Below are positions 26,438 through 35,529 of a stretch of 64,000 nucleotides of DNA, one piece after another (the stretch's first letter is position 1; each line of letters opens with the position of its first letter). This stretch comes from Niallia nealsonii. Its GTDB lineage: Bacteria > Bacillota > Bacilli > Bacillales > Cytobacillaceae. The stretch lies in contig NZ_PISE01000027.1 of assembly GCF_002835805.1 (NCBI RefSeq), forward strand, positions 1-64,000, given 5' to 3'. A program made the position numbers and the translations under genes. Below the pieces are notes generated by a model that saw only the letters and a program-made list of their open reading frames with translations, ran no database searches and was not told where the DNA came from.

Positions 26438-27415
26438 ATGAATGGATTAAAAGGAGTACATCATATAACCGCGATAACAAGCAGTGCAGAAAAAAATTAT
26501 GAATTTTTTACATTTGTATTAGGAATGCGTTTAGTGAAAAAAACAGTCAATCAAGACGATATCCAAACATATCATTTATTTTTCGCAGATGACATAGGAA
26601 GTCCTGGAACAGATATGACATTTTTTGATTTTCCTAATATTCCAAAAGGAGTGCATGGTACAAATGAAATTGCTAAAACATCCTTTCGTGTGCCAACAGA
26701 TGTAGCAATCAATTATTGGAAGGAACGCTTTGACCGCTTAGGGGTGGCTCATGATGGCATCTCCGAACAATTTGGCAAAAAAGTTTTATCATTTGTTGAT
26801 TTTGACGAACAATCATATCAGTTAATTTCAGATGAACATAATCATGGAGTAGCACCAGGTACTCCTTGGCAAAATGGGCCCATTCCATTGGAATATGCGA
26901 TTACTGGGTTAGGTCCAGTGTTTATTCGTATTGCTAATTTTGATTATTTTAAAGAAATGCTTGAAAAAATGCTCGAATTTAAAGAAATAGCTAAAGAAGG
27001 ATCTTTTCATTTATTTGAAGTAGGCCAAGGGGGAAATGGTGCACAAATTATTGTAGAGCATAATGGGGTTCTTCCCCAAGCACGTCAAGGGTTCGGCACC
27101 GTTCATCATGCGGCATTCCGAGTAGAGGACCGAGATACATTAAATCAGTGGATTAGCCGTATGGAGAATTTTGGTTTTCAAACATCTGGGTATGTAGACA
27201 GACACTTTTTTCAATCCTTATATGCACGAGTGGCTCCTCAAATTTTGTTTGAATTTGCGACAGATGGACCAGGATTTATGGGGGATGAGCAGTATGAAAC
27301 ACTTGGTGAAAAACTATCACTTCCTCCATTTTTAGAAGGCAAGCGAGAAGCTATTGAACAGTTGGTTCGTCCAATTGATACGGTAAGAAGTACGATTGCA
27401 TTTACAAAGGAATAA
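26438..27415 (+). CDS. Ring-cleaving dioxygenase, glyoxalase fold (MhqA/MhqE/MhqO family)
   Basis: A protein of about 325 residues with two vicinal-oxygen-chelate (glyoxalase/bleomycin-resistance) modules. Module one starts GVHHITAITSSAEKNYEFF, with a metal-ligand His in GVHH. Module two contains GFGTVHHAAFRVEDRDTLNQ around residue 220. The Glu ligand is expected in the LFEFATDGPGF stretch near the C-terminus. In B. subtilis this family opens the ring of catechol- or hydroquinone-type compounds and is induced by quinones through MhqR. The start is ATG at 26438 (GGAGG upstream); an upstream TTG at 26417 lies before the ribosome binding site. Its promoter region has an MhqR-like box. Confidence 0.85.
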   Translation: MNGLKGVHHITAITSSAEKNYEFFTFVLGMRLVKKTVNQDDIQTYHLFFADDIGSPGTDMTFFDFPNIPKGVHGTNEIAKTSFRVPTDVAINYWKERFDRLGVAHDGISEQFGKKVLSFVDFDEQSYQLISDEHNHGVAPGTPWQNGPIPLEYAITGLGPVFIRIANFDYFKEMLEKMLEFKEIAKEGSFHLFEVGQGGNGAQIIVEHNGVLPQARQGFGTVHHAAFRVEDRDTLNQWISRMENFGFQTSGYVDRHFFQSLYARVAPQILFEFATDGPGFMGDEQYETLGEKLSLPPFLEGKREAIEQLVRPIDTVRSTIAFTKE

Positions 27416-27424
27416 CAGAAAAGA

Positions 27425-27463
27425 GAGAGCCTTCTGCTTATAATGAGAAGGTTTTCTTTTTTG
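27425..27463 (+). terminator. Probable terminator after the dioxygenase gene
   Basis: CCTTCT and AGAAGG arms around GCTTATAATG, flanked by A/G-rich and TTTTCTTTTTT sequence. The stem is modest. Confidence 0.6.
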
Positions 27464-27577
27464 TAGGATAAAATCATGGGAAAAGAAAAATACAGAGAAA
27501 ATAAATAAAATTTGCTGGAATATCTATAATTCGTTAGAATATAAAGATAAATAAAGCAAAAAGAAAGAGGTCAACTT

Positions 27578-27880
27578 ATGATAGATCATATTGTTCTAGT
27601 TAAATTTGGCGAATCAACGACAGAAGATCAACTACAAGAAGTGATAAAAAGATTTCGAGCATTACGCAACAAAGTGATAGGTATTGTGGATTTGCAAGCT
27701 GGATTAAATTTTGCTTCTAGTAACTCAGACTATCAAGTATTGCTAAAAGTTCGTTTTGAAGATCGGCATGCGCTAGAACTGTATGGACCAAATCCTGAGC
27801 ATCAGGCAGTGGCTGCATATATCCGAGAAGTTGGAAGAGTAGACAGCATTGTGGCAGATATTGAATTTGACAACATATAA
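27578..27880 (+). CDS. Dabb (stress-responsive A/B barrel) domain protein
   Basis: A 100-residue protein that is essentially one Dabb domain, a dimeric ferredoxin-like alpha/beta barrel. It starts MIDHIVLVKFGESTTEDQLQ and contains the family-typical DYQVLLKVRFEDRHALELY and HQAVAAYIREV. Such proteins are found in stress operons and in small enzymes related to ABM monooxygenases; the exact reaction is unknown. AAAGAGG precedes ATG. It stands alone behind the dioxygenase terminator. Confidence 0.85.
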   Translation: MIDHIVLVKFGESTTEDQLQEVIKRFRALRNKVIGIVDLQAGLNFASSNSDYQVLLKVRFEDRHALELYGPNPEHQAVAAYIREVGRVDSIVADIEFDNI

Positions 27881-28067
27881 AAATCAACGATCTATTCACT
27901 AGAAAGATTTTTTTTTGATTGAGAATGGCGAAAAAAGAACGCAAAAATTGTCAAAAGTGTTATGCTCTGTGACGAAGTTCATAATTACTTAAAAAATCTC
28001 TAAAAATTTGTCATTCTCACATTTATTTTTCATAAAAAAGTGGTATTATATTAAAGGGATTAAAACA

Positions 28068-28142
28068 AAGGATAATGTAAAGGTTCTGTTTAATAGTTTT
28101 GTATAACTATTAGTTACTATTGCCAGAACTATAACGATCCTT
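28068..28142 (+). ncRNA. Candidate structured element upstream of yjlC-ndh
   Basis: Three nested or ordered stems can be drawn: AAGGAT/ATCCTT (28068-28073 with 28137-28142), GTTCTG/CAGAAC (28083-28088 with 28124-28129), and an inner 8-bp hairpin TAATAGTT/AACTATTA (28091-28098 with 28105-28112). A TATTAT at 28044-28049 could be the -10 of an upstream promoter. It lies upstream of the Rex-box promoter, so it would be in the leader only of a longer transcript. No known family recognised. Confidence 0.35.
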
Positions 28143-28173
28143 AATTTCACTGGTATTTATATAAAATTTTATC

Positions 28174-28202
28174 TTTACTTTGCAAACTATTGTGCATAAA
28201 AT
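28174..28202 (+). promoter_or_regulatory. Sigma-A promoter of yjlC-ndh
   Basis: TTTACT (28174-28179), a 17-base spacer and TAAAAT (28197-28202). A Rex box overlaps the -10. Confidence 0.6.
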
Positions 28203-28218
28203 CACAATAGTTTGGCAA
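28180..28218. promoter_or_regulatory. Rex operator (redox-sensing) within a larger inverted repeat
   Basis: TTGTGCATAAAATCACAA at 28190-28207 fits the Rex consensus TTGTGN8CACAA exactly. The symmetry extends outward: AAACTATTGTG/CACAATAGTTT plus TTGC/GCAA. Rex represses NADH-linked genes when NADH/NAD+ is low, and ndh is a known Rex target in B. subtilis. Confidence 0.8.
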
Positions 28219-28270
28219 TTTAATCAAAACTCATATAAGCGTATCTGCTTATAGTAAAGGAGAATCAGTT

Positions 28271-28702
28271 ATGTCAGAAACAACTACGCAAGCAAGTGAA
28301 AAGCAACTGACAGCAACAACTAGCCAAGATTTGTTAGATCAACTTCTGAAACCAGAAGTGCAAGAATCTTTAACAACATTAGTGGAACAACTTCCTAAAT
28401 TAACAGAAGTAGTAAATGTTTTAACAAAGTCTTATGATTTTGCGCAAGGATTAGCTAATGATGAAGTATTTAAAAGTGATGCGGTTCATGCAGTAACAGA
28501 AATGATGGAGCCAGTTGTCCATTCAGCTAAAGGAATTGCAGCAACTGCTATTGAAGCGAAAGATCGTGCAGAACAAAGCAGTGAAACAATCGGTTTATTT
28601 GGTCTATTAAAATTATTAAAAGATCCACAAGCACAAAAATTATTCCGCTTTGCACAAAGTTATTTACAAATTATGTCAGAACGCGAACAACAACAAAAAT
28701 AA
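28271..28702 (+). CDS. yjlC: YjlC-like DUF1641 protein
   Basis: A 143-residue protein with the DUF1641 region in the C-terminal part (IGLFGLLKLLKDPQAQKLFR). It is largely alpha-helical and acidic, without membrane segments. In B. subtilis yjlC is cotranscribed with the type II NADH dehydrogenase gene under Rex control. The same order, 39-base spacing to ndh and a Rex box are present here. Its role is unknown but linked to respiration by position; DUF1641 proteins also occur beside formate dehydrogenases. The ribosome binding site AAAGGAG precedes ATG. Confidence 0.88.
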   Translation: MSETTTQASEKQLTATTSQDLLDQLLKPEVQESLTTLVEQLPKLTEVVNVLTKSYDFAQGLANDEVFKSDAVHAVTEMMEPVVHSAKGIAATAIEAKDRAEQSSETIGLFGLLKLLKDPQAQKLFRFAQSYLQIMSEREQQQK

Positions 28703-28741
28703 GCATTATTTTTGATTAGGAATAAGGACGGAGGATATACT

Positions 28742-29920
28742 ATGTCAAAACATATTGTTATTTTAGGTGCTGGATACGGTGGACTTTTAGCAGCTCAAAA
28801 TGTACGCAAATATTATTCAAAAGAACAAGCTAAAGTGACTGTAATTAACAAATTCTCAACACACCAAATTATTACGGAACTGCATCGTCTTGCGGCTGGA
28901 AATATTTCTGAGCAAGCGGTTGCAATGCCTCTTGAGAAATTGCTTAAAGGGAAAGATATTGATTTAAAAATTGCAACAGTAGAATCTTTTTCTGTAGATA
29001 ATAAAGAAGTAGTATTGGCAGACGGTACTAAACTTACTTATGATGCACTAGTTGTTGCATTAGGAAGTATTACTGCATACTTTGGAATCCCGGGATTAGA
29101 AGAAAACAGCATGACATTAAAATCTGCTGAAGAAGCAAATAAAATCTTCCGTCATGTGGAAGATCGCATTCGCGAATATTCAAAAACGAAAAAGGCTGAA
29201 GATGCTACTATCTTAATCGGCGGAGGCGGCTTAACTGGTGTTGAGCTTGTTGGCGAACTTGCTGACATCTTGCCTGCAATGACAAAAAAATATGGCGTCG
29301 ACTATAAAGAAATTAAATTATTGCTAGTAGAAGCAGGTCCAAAAATTCTTCCTGTTCTTCCAGATGATTTAATTCAACGTGCTACTCAAAGCTTAGAAGC
29401 ACGCGGCGTAACATTCTTAACAGGTCTAGCTGTAACGAATGTTGCTGGAAACGTAGTAGACTTAAAAGATGGACAAAAAATTGTTACAAATACATTTGTA
29501 TGGACTGGCGGAGTACAAGGAAATCCACTTGTTGGCGCATCTGGTTTAGAAGTAAACCGTGGTCGTGCAACAGTAAACGATTTCTTGCAATCTACATCAC
29601 ATCCTGAAGTATTTGTTGCTGGAGATAGTGCTGTATACTTTGCAGCAGATGGTCGTCCATACCCGCCAACTGCACAAATCGCTTGGCAAATGGGTGAATT
29701 AATTGGCTACAACTTGTTTGCATATCTTGAAGGCAAAACACAAGAAACATTCAGCCCAGTTAATTCAGGAACACTTGCTAGCCTTGGACGCAAAGACGGT
29801 GTGGCAATCGTAGGCGGAAGCAACACACCGCTTAAAGGATTATCTGCTACTTTAATGAAAGAAGCAAGTAATGTTCGCTACTTAACACATATTAAAGGAT
29901 TATTCAGCTTAGCTTATTAA
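28742..29920 (+). CDS. ndh: Type II NADH dehydrogenase (NDH-2)
   Basis: A protein of about 392 residues, a monotopic membrane-bound flavoprotein that passes electrons from NADH to menaquinone without pumping protons. Two dinucleotide-binding motifs are visible: ILGAGYGGLLAA at residues 7-18 for FAD, and ILIGGGGLTGVELVGELAD near residue 160 for NADH. The FAD-closing motif EVFVAGDSAVY lies near residue 293, followed by YPPTAQIAWQMGE, which lines the quinone site. ATG at 28742 follows GGAGG; upstream in-frame codons lie before that site. It is the second gene of the Rex-regulated operon, and a very strong terminator follows. Confidence 0.95.
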   Translation: MSKHIVILGAGYGGLLAAQNVRKYYSKEQAKVTVINKFSTHQIITELHRLAAGNISEQAVAMPLEKLLKGKDIDLKIATVESFSVDNKEVVLADGTKLTYDALVVALGSITAYFGIPGLEENSMTLKSAEEANKIFRHVEDRIREYSKTKKAEDATILIGGGGLTGVELVGELADILPAMTKKYGVDYKEIKLLLVEAGPKILPVLPDDLIQRATQSLEARGVTFLTGLAVTNVAGNVVDLKDGQKIVTNTFVWTGGVQGNPLVGASGLEVNRGRATVNDFLQSTSHPEVFVAGDSAVYFAADGRPYPPTAQIAWQMGELIGYNLFAYLEGKTQETFSPVNSGTLASLGRKDGVAIVGGSNTPLKGLSATLMKEASNVRYLTHIKGLFSLAY

Positions 29921-29929
29921 TCCATATTT

Positions 29930-29977
29930 AAGATGTCATTTAGGTGCTTTTATAGCACCTAAATGACATCTTTTTTT
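29930..29977 (+). terminator. Terminator after ndh
   Basis: AGATGTCATTTAGGTGC and GCACCTAAATGACATCT form a perfect 17-bp stem with a 7-base loop and a T-run. Confidence 0.95.
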
Positions 29978-30179
29978 ATAAAAAAGTCTGTTTTCTTACC
30001 CCATCTATTTTTCCTTTTCCCATACATAAAAAGTTTTAAAAAAATGTCTTTTTCTTGAAGATTAGAGCAAAATAGCAGATTTTCCATGAAATGATGAGAT
30101 TTGATCAACTAATGCCATGTAATTAAGCTCTTATCGCCTTTTTTCCTGTTTTATGATCTTTTTTTCTATTTTTGTTCCC

Positions 30180-30208
30180 TTTACTTTCAATATGGCAAGG
30201 AGTATGAT
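30180..30208 (+). promoter_or_regulatory. Promoter of the kimA riboswitch transcript
   Basis: TTTACT (30180-30185), a spacer of exactly 17 bases and TATGAT (30203-30208). Transcription would start about 30215, just before the riboswitch aptamer. The untranslated leader is then about 340 bases. Confidence 0.65.
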
Positions 30209-30221
30209 CATCCCATAGTAA

Positions 30222-30400
30222 ATAATATATTTCTTTATCGCTTAATCCATATGGAGCGGGGGAACCAATTATGTTAGTGCAGTGTTTTGCACTTGGGGTG
30301 AATCCTTTTAAAAAGGTAGGGCAAACTCTCTTTCTGCCCGAATCCGACAGCTAACTCCGTAAGCGTTCTAGAGAGAGGAAGTGACTCTGCCATTATGCAA
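30222..30400 (+). ncRNA. ydaO/yuaA-type c-di-AMP riboswitch
   Basis: The hallmarks of the ydaO motif appear in order. CGCTTAATCCATATGGAGCG and GGGGGAACCAA come first, then TTGGGGTGAATCC after a variable stem, GGTAGGGCAAAC, GCCCGAATCCGACAGC and TAACTCCGTAAGCG, with a closing GAGAGAGGAA. This RNA binds two molecules of c-di-AMP and turns expression off. A terminator follows at 30407, and the regulated gene is the potassium importer kimA, the textbook arrangement. Confidence 0.93.
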
Positions 30401-30406
30401 TTTAAA

Positions 30407-30437
30407 GGCCGCGGAGGTTTTCCTCTGTGGTTTTTTT
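30407..30437 (+). terminator. Riboswitch expression-platform terminator
   Basis: CCGCGGAGG pairs with CCTCTGTGG (G-U included), followed by seven T. It is expected to form when c-di-AMP is bound. Confidence 0.9.
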
Positions 30438-30552
30438 GTCGTGCATAAAAATAAAAGGAGATTTTAGAAATGAATTTAGCAGATTACACATACTAATAAT
30501 GTCTAATAGGTCAAGCAGGTAAATTTTTAGTTACTAACTGGAGGAAACTATT

Positions 30553-32379
30553 GTGAATAGATCGGTTGTTAAAAGAGTAGTAATCGGCAAACCGTTAAAA
30601 ACAAGAGAATTAGGAGATCAAAAAATAAACAAATTAAAAGCATTGGCCATTCTTTCCTCAGATGCATTGTCCTCTGTTGCTTATGGTACAGAACAAATTT
30701 TGATTGTGCTTGCAGGAATCGGTTTTCTTGCCTATTGGTATTCCATTCCGATTGCTGTCGGCATTTTAGTGCTATTGACTGCTTTGATTTTGTCTTATCG
30801 GCAAATTATATATGCTTACCCAAAAGGTGGGGGAGCCTATATTGTTTCTAAAAAAAACCTAGGGGAAAATGCAGGATTGATTGCTGGCGGGTCTTTGCTG
30901 GTTGATTATATTTTAACCGTTGCAGTTAGCATTTCTGCAGGAACAGATGCCATTACCTCTGCATTTCCAGGTTTACATGGATATAATGTTCCAATTGCTT
31001 GTTTACTTGTTTTATTTATTACGATATTAAATTTAAGGGGAATTACAGAATCAGCTTCAGTACTAGCCTATCCGGTTTATTTATTTGTGTTAGCTTTAAT
31101 TATTTTGCTTGGAAAAGGGTTATGGGATGTGCTCAATGGACAAGTGCCAGAAAGCTTACATACACCAATTGGTACAGCGGTTCCAGGGATAAGCTTATTT
31201 TTATTGTTAAAGGCTTTTTCTTCTGGATGTTCTGCATTAACAGGTGTTGAAGCTATTTCCAATGCAGTTCCAAGTTTTAAAGAACCAAGCGCAAAAAATG
31301 CGGTTCGCACATTAACAATGATGGGAATTATTCTTGCGGTATTATTCTCTGGCATTACATTTTTAGCTTTTTGGTATGGTATATCTCCGAAAGCAGAAGA
31401 GACAGTAGTATCACAAATTGCTTCAACAGTATTTGGAAGGAATTTCTTTTATTATTTTATTCAAGTAACAACAGCTCTTATTTTGGTATTGGCAGCCAAT
31501 ACAGGATTTGCAGCATTTCCGCTGCTTGCTGTAAACTTGGCTACCGATAAATACATGCCAAGAATTTTTACTATTCGCGGAGATAGGCTTGGCTATTCAA
31601 ACGGCATTGTTACATTAGGAGCAGCTTCCATCTTACTAATTATTCTTTTTGAGGGACACACTGAAATGCTGATTCCGTTGTATGCGGTAGGAGTGTTTAT
31701 TCCGTTCACTTTATCTCAAAGTGGCATGATTAGAAAATGGGCAAAAGAAAAACCTTCAGGCTGGCAGCTGAAATTAAGCGTTAATCTAGTTGGGGCGCTC
31801 ATAACATTTACTGTATTAATCATTTTGTTTACAACGAAATTCCCACAAGTTTGGCCAGTGTTTGTATTTTTGCCGATTATTGTAATTATTTTTCATAAAA
31901 TAAATGCACATTATAATGATGTTGCTAACCAATTGCGGATTGAGGGAGCGTATCGTCGAGAGAAATTGAAAGGAAATATTGTTATTCTTCCTGTTGCAGG
32001 TATTACAAAAGTAGTGGAAAATTCTTTAGCGTATGCTGAAACAGTAGGAGATACAGTAATAGCAGTATATGTGGCATTTGATCGGGAAAGCGAGAAGAAA
32101 ATGGAAGAGAAGTGGAATGCATACAGACCAGATATTCGCTTAGTAACGTTGCATTCACAATATAGAAGTTTGATTCGTCCATTAAGAAGATTTATTGATG
32201 TTATTGAAGAAAAAGGAGAAGAGCATCGAAATAGCGTTACTGTTATTGTTCCACAATTTATTACCAAAAAAAGTTGGCATAACATTTTGCATAATCAATC
32301 CAGTTTGCTGCTGAAAGCACATTTGCTTTATCGCAGGAATGTTATTGTTACTACCGTGCCATATCATTTAAAAAAATAG
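30553..32379 (+). CDS. kimA: Potassium importer KimA (YdaO family)
   Basis: A 608-residue APC-fold potassium/proton symporter. About twelve helices fill residues 40-450. The N-terminal segment has KLKALAILSSDALSSVAYGT, and the conserved YPKGGGAYIV lies near residue 94. A cytoplasmic C-terminal domain of about 150 residues follows, with a USP-like fold (VGDTVIAVYVAFDRESEKK). KimA gives high-affinity K+ uptake in B. subtilis and is shut down by c-di-AMP at both RNA and protein level. The start is GTG at 30553 after GGAGGA. The long leader holds the c-di-AMP riboswitch. Monocistronic. Confidence 0.95.
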   Translation: MNRSVVKRVVIGKPLKTRELGDQKINKLKALAILSSDALSSVAYGTEQILIVLAGIGFLAYWYSIPIAVGILVLLTALILSYRQIIYAYPKGGGAYIVSKKNLGENAGLIAGGSLLVDYILTVAVSISAGTDAITSAFPGLHGYNVPIACLLVLFITILNLRGITESASVLAYPVYLFVLALIILLGKGLWDVLNGQVPESLHTPIGTAVPGISLFLLLKAFSSGCSALTGVEAISNAVPSFKEPSAKNAVRTLTMMGIILAVLFSGITFLAFWYGISPKAEETVVSQIASTVFGRNFFYYFIQVTTALILVLAANTGFAAFPLLAVNLATDKYMPRIFTIRGDRLGYSNGIVTLGAASILLIILFEGHTEMLIPLYAVGVFIPFTLSQSGMIRKWAKEKPSGWQLKLSVNLVGALITFTVLIILFTTKFPQVWPVFVFLPIIVIIFHKINAHYNDVANQLRIEGAYRREKLKGNIVILPVAGITKVVENSLAYAETVGDTVIAVYVAFDRESEKKMEEKWNAYRPDIRLVTLHSQYRSLIRPLRRFIDVIEEKGEEHRNSVTVIVPQFITKKSWHNILHNQSSLLLKAHLLYRRNVIVTTVPYHLKK

Positions 32380-32383
32380 TCAT

Positions 32384-32428
32384 AACAAACCCCGAAATTC
32401 TTTTTGAAAGGAATTCGGGGTTTTGTTT
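32384..32428 (+). terminator. Terminator after kimA
   Basis: AACAAACCCCGAA-ATTC pairs with GAAT-TCGGGGTTTTGTTT. The U-run is part of the right arm. Confidence 0.85.
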
Positions 32429-32513
32429 ATTAGTGAGCAAGTTCATCTCCTATTATAAAAGGTGATGGGAAATAAACTCAGTTGATTTTAATTCTAGGAT
32501 TCTAAAAAACTAT

Positions 32514-33290
32514 TCAGCCAAAAAGTATGCCTCCATCAATTAATACAGCTTGTCCTGTCATATAGTCAGAATCAGGTGATGCCAAATATGAAACAAAATT
32601 GGCTACATCAGCTGGTTCTTGGGTTCTGCCTAAAGTGATTCCTTCTGCAAACTTTTCAAATGCCTGCCCTTTTTCAAGCCCCATGTATTCACCCATTCCT
32701 TCATCAATGCGATCCCACATGCTTGTGCCGACAATGCCAGGGCAATAAGCATTTACTGTGATTTTAGAGGAAGCTAATTCTTGTGCTGCTGTTTGTGTCC
32801 ATGCTTTTACAGCGAATTTTGTTGCAGAGTAGGCACCTAATAAACTATATGCCCGGTGTCCTGCAATACTGCATGCATTAATGATTTTTCCCCCTGTACC
32901 TTGTTTTTTCATTTGAACAGCAGCTGCTTGAATACCGAATAATGTTCCAAAAACATTAATTTGAAATATTCGCTGTAAATCTTCTTCTGTTATATTTAAA
33001 ATGGAGTCAACTTGATCAATGCCTGCATTGTTGACAAACACATCAACATTCCCATATTTTTCTACTGTTTGATCTACTAAGGAAACTAAATCTTCTTTTT
33101 TGCTTACATTGGCAACAAAGGAGCTGCTTTCTATCCCTTTTTCGATTAATTCTAGAGATGTTCTATTAGCACTTTCTTCATTTATATCACTGATAACGAT
33201 GGTAAATCCATCTTTACCAAGGCGTTCTGCAATTCCTTTACCGATTCCTTGCCCAGATCCTGTAATGATGGCAACTTTATTTTCATTCAT
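32514..33290 (-). CDS. Short-chain dehydrogenase, acetoin(diacetyl) reductase / butanediol dehydrogenase type
   Basis: A protein of about 258 residues of the classical SDR family. [10 protein letters not shown] near residue 10 binds NAD(H). NNAG is at residue 88-91, the catalytic Ser in ACSIAGHRA, and Tyr/Lys in YSATKFAV. The segment [20 protein letters not shown] and the ending [12 protein letters not shown] resemble meso-2,3-butanediol dehydrogenase/acetoin reductase (BudC/ButA), which interconverts diacetyl, acetoin and butanediol. Other SDR substrates remain possible. The start is uncertain: ATG at 33290 gives the usual N-terminus; a TTG at 33299 lies closer to the AAAGG ribosome binding site. 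Confidence 0.8.
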   Translation of the reverse strand: MNENKVAIITGSGQGIGKGIAERLGKDGFTIVISDINEESANRTSLELIEKGIESSSFVANVSKKEDLVSLVDQTVEKYGNVDVFVNNAGIDQVDSILNITEEDLQRIFQINVFGTLFGIQAAAVQMKKQGTGGKIINACSIAGHRAYSLLGAYSATKFAVKAWTQTAAQELASSKITVNAYCPGIVGTSMWDRIDEGMGEYMGLEKGQAFEKFAEGITLGRTQEPADVANFVSYLASPDSDYMTGQAVLIDGGILFG

Positions 33291-33570
33291 ACCAACCAAT
33301 CAACCTTTCTATCGATAGACTTTGTTCTATTTTTTATCTACCCTTTTCTTTCTATAGTAAACAAGTCTATTTTTTTAGTTGGGGAAAAGAATTTTACGTG
33401 CAGCCTAATATGGCAGGAAGCTGGCAGTTAGAAATTTATAAAAGAGACGAAATATAAGAGCAAGAAGTTATTTAAAACGAACTACTTGGTTTTTTTACAT
33501 AGAAATTTCGGAACTAGTAATGTATGATAATAAAATAAAAGTTATATAAAGAAGAGAGGATAATTGGTTC

Positions 33571-34770
33571 GTGAAAAGTACATCACTTGTAGCAGAGCAG
33601 AAGCATAATCGGTTATCGATGATTTTAATTTTAGGATCTCTTGCTGCCTTTGGCCCTTTATCTATTGATATGTATTTGCCAGCATTGCCATCATTAGCAG
33701 CAGAGTTTCATACAACAAGCGGTCTAGCTCAGCTTAGTTTATCTTTTTTTCTGATTGGTTTGGCAGGGGGGCAATTAGTGGCAGGTCCATTAAGTGACAG
33801 TATTGGCAGACGTTTGCCCTTGCTTGTTGGATTAATTCTTTATATGATCACATCTTTGCTATGTGTATTTAGTCCTTCTATTTATTCCTTAATTTTTCTG
33901 CGATTGCTGCAAGGAATTGCTGGGTCTGCTGGAATTGTTATTTCAAGAGCAGTCGTAAGGGATTTATATAGTGGAACAGAATTAACGAAGTTTTTTGCGC
34001 TCATTGCTTTAGTAAATGGCGCTGCCCCGATTTTGGCTCCGGTATTGGGAGGGCAATTTCTGCGATTTGGTACATGGCAAGGCATTTTTATCTTGTTATC
34101 ATTAATTGGACTGATCATGTTTATTTCTGTCCGATTTTATTTGCCCGAAACATTATCGGCAGAAAAAAGAGTACCTGGCGGTTTAGGCAATACATTGGTG
34201 ACATTTAAACGAATTTTGGCAGATCGCGGCTTTTTGGGATATGCACTAGCTCAAGGGTTTGTTATGGCAAGCATGTTTTCTTATATATCTGGTTCACCAT
34301 TTGTGGTGCAAGATATATTTGGTGCTTCCCCACAAATATATAGCCTGATTTTTGCAGTGAATGGTCTTGGCATTGTGTTGGCAACACAAATCACAGGACG
34401 CATTGCAGGGAGGATAGAAGAAAAAAGATTGTTTGTTATTGGTCTTATGATAAATGTAGTCAGCGGTATTTGCTTAGTAATTGCAAGTCTTTTGAATGCA
34501 GGATTATTATGGCATTTAGTTCCATTATTTTTTGTTGTATCAAGCGTTGGTGTAGTAACGACAACAGGATTTACGCTAGCGATGCAGACACAAGGGAAAA
34601 ATGCAGGAAGTGCTTCTGCTTTGCTTGGCGTGTTAAGTTTATTAATGGGTGGTTTGGTGTCTCCCCTTGTTGGCCTTTTGGGAAATGAATCTACTTTATC
34701 CATGACTAGTGTTATATTAGGAGCAGGACTTTGTGCAATAATTTCTTATATTTTGTTAAGAAAAAAATAA
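33571..34770 (+). CDS. Bcr/CflA-family multidrug exporter
   Basis: A 399-residue MFS protein (DHA1, Bcr/CflA subfamily) with twelve helices. Family hallmarks are FGPLSIDMYLPALPSLAAEF (residues 27-46), GPLSDSIGRRLPLLVGL near residue 73, RLLQGIAGSAGIVISRAVVR and the motif APILAPVLGGQFL. Relatives export bicyclomycin, chloramphenicol or sulfonamides, and some export cysteine; the actual substrate is unknown. The start is GTG at 33571 after AGAGAGGA. The gene shares a long intergenic region with the divergent SDR gene. Confidence 0.9.
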   Translation: MKSTSLVAEQKHNRLSMILILGSLAAFGPLSIDMYLPALPSLAAEFHTTSGLAQLSLSFFLIGLAGGQLVAGPLSDSIGRRLPLLVGLILYMITSLLCVFSPSIYSLIFLRLLQGIAGSAGIVISRAVVRDLYSGTELTKFFALIALVNGAAPILAPVLGGQFLRFGTWQGIFILLSLIGLIMFISVRFYLPETLSAEKRVPGGLGNTLVTFKRILADRGFLGYALAQGFVMASMFSYISGSPFVVQDIFGASPQIYSLIFAVNGLGIVLATQITGRIAGRIEEKRLFVIGLMINVVSGICLVIASLLNAGLLWHLVPLFFVVSSVGVVTTTGFTLAMQTQGKNAGSASALLGVLSLLMGGLVSPLVGLLGNESTLSMTSVILGAGLCAIISYILLRKK

Positions 34771-34843
34771 AAGCAGGATAATTGGTATCTTTCGTATAAG
34801 TTTTATGTATGCAATAGATACATAGATTAGAGGAGGAAAAAGG

Positions 34844-35329
34844 ATGAATCTTTCAGAAGTTATTAAAAATCGCCGTACAATTAAGAAGTTTAAAGAAGAA
34901 AGCATTGATGGAGAAAAAGTGAAACAATGGCTCCAGACTGCTGCTTATGCACCAAATCATAAACTGACAGAACCTTGGGAAATTGTTTTTATTGGTTCTG
35001 AAACAAGAGCTGAATTAAATCATAAGTTGAATTTTGGAAATGCTCCTGTACTTTTTTCGATATTGAGTCATAAAGGCAGAAATGAGTTAGAAAGAGAGGA
35101 AAATCTCGCCGCTGTTGCATGTTTTTTGCAAAACTTTATGCTCCTTGCATGGGAAAATGGTGTAGGAACATTTTGGAGTTCTGTTGGAGCTTCTCCAAAA
35201 GGAAAACAGGTTCTGCAAGTGCCGACAGATTATGACATAGTGGGCGTAATTGCTGCTGGAATTCCAGAAGAAATTAAAGAAGCGAAGGAAAGAACATCGA
35301 TTGATCTAAAAATCAAACATTTAAAATAA
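34844..35329 (+). CDS. Nitroreductase-family protein
   Basis: A 161-residue FMN-dependent nitroreductase, short form. The N-terminal NRRTIKKFKEESIDGEKVKQ is the family start. PNHKLTEPWEIVFIG carries FMN-contacting residues, and GVGTFWSSVGA near residue 108 and AAGIPEEIKEAKER complete the fold. At 161 residues it is shorter than NfsA/NfsB-type enzymes (about 220) and belongs with YdjA/TdsD-like small members. It may reduce nitroaromatics or quinones with NAD(P)H. GGAGG precedes ATG. It could be cotranscribed with the exporter (73-base gap, no terminator seen). A strong terminator follows. Confidence 0.85.
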   Translation: MNLSEVIKNRRTIKKFKEESIDGEKVKQWLQTAAYAPNHKLTEPWEIVFIGSETRAELNHKLNFGNAPVLFSILSHKGRNELEREENLAAVACFLQNFMLLAWENGVGTFWSSVGASPKGKQVLQVPTDYDIVGVIAAGIPEEIKEAKERTSIDLKIKHLK

Positions 35330-35343
35330 TAAAAGCTATCTAT

Positions 35344-35397
35344 AATGGAGCTGTAAACATTCTCTTTAAAGAAAGGAGTGTTTACAGCTCCATTTTG
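35344..35397 (+). terminator. Terminator after the nitroreductase gene
   Basis: AATGGAGCTGTAAACA and TGTTTACAGCTCCATT form a perfect 16-bp stem, followed by TT. Confidence 0.85.
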
Positions 35398-35529
35398 CAT
35401 GTTAAAAAGAAAGAGAAAAGGAAATAGTGAAAATAACTAAACATTTTTGTTACGCTGATTTACTTTCACATATTTTTCATATTTGTGTATTAAGATGGAG
35501 AGAAGTATAAAAAGATTAGAGGAGATAGA

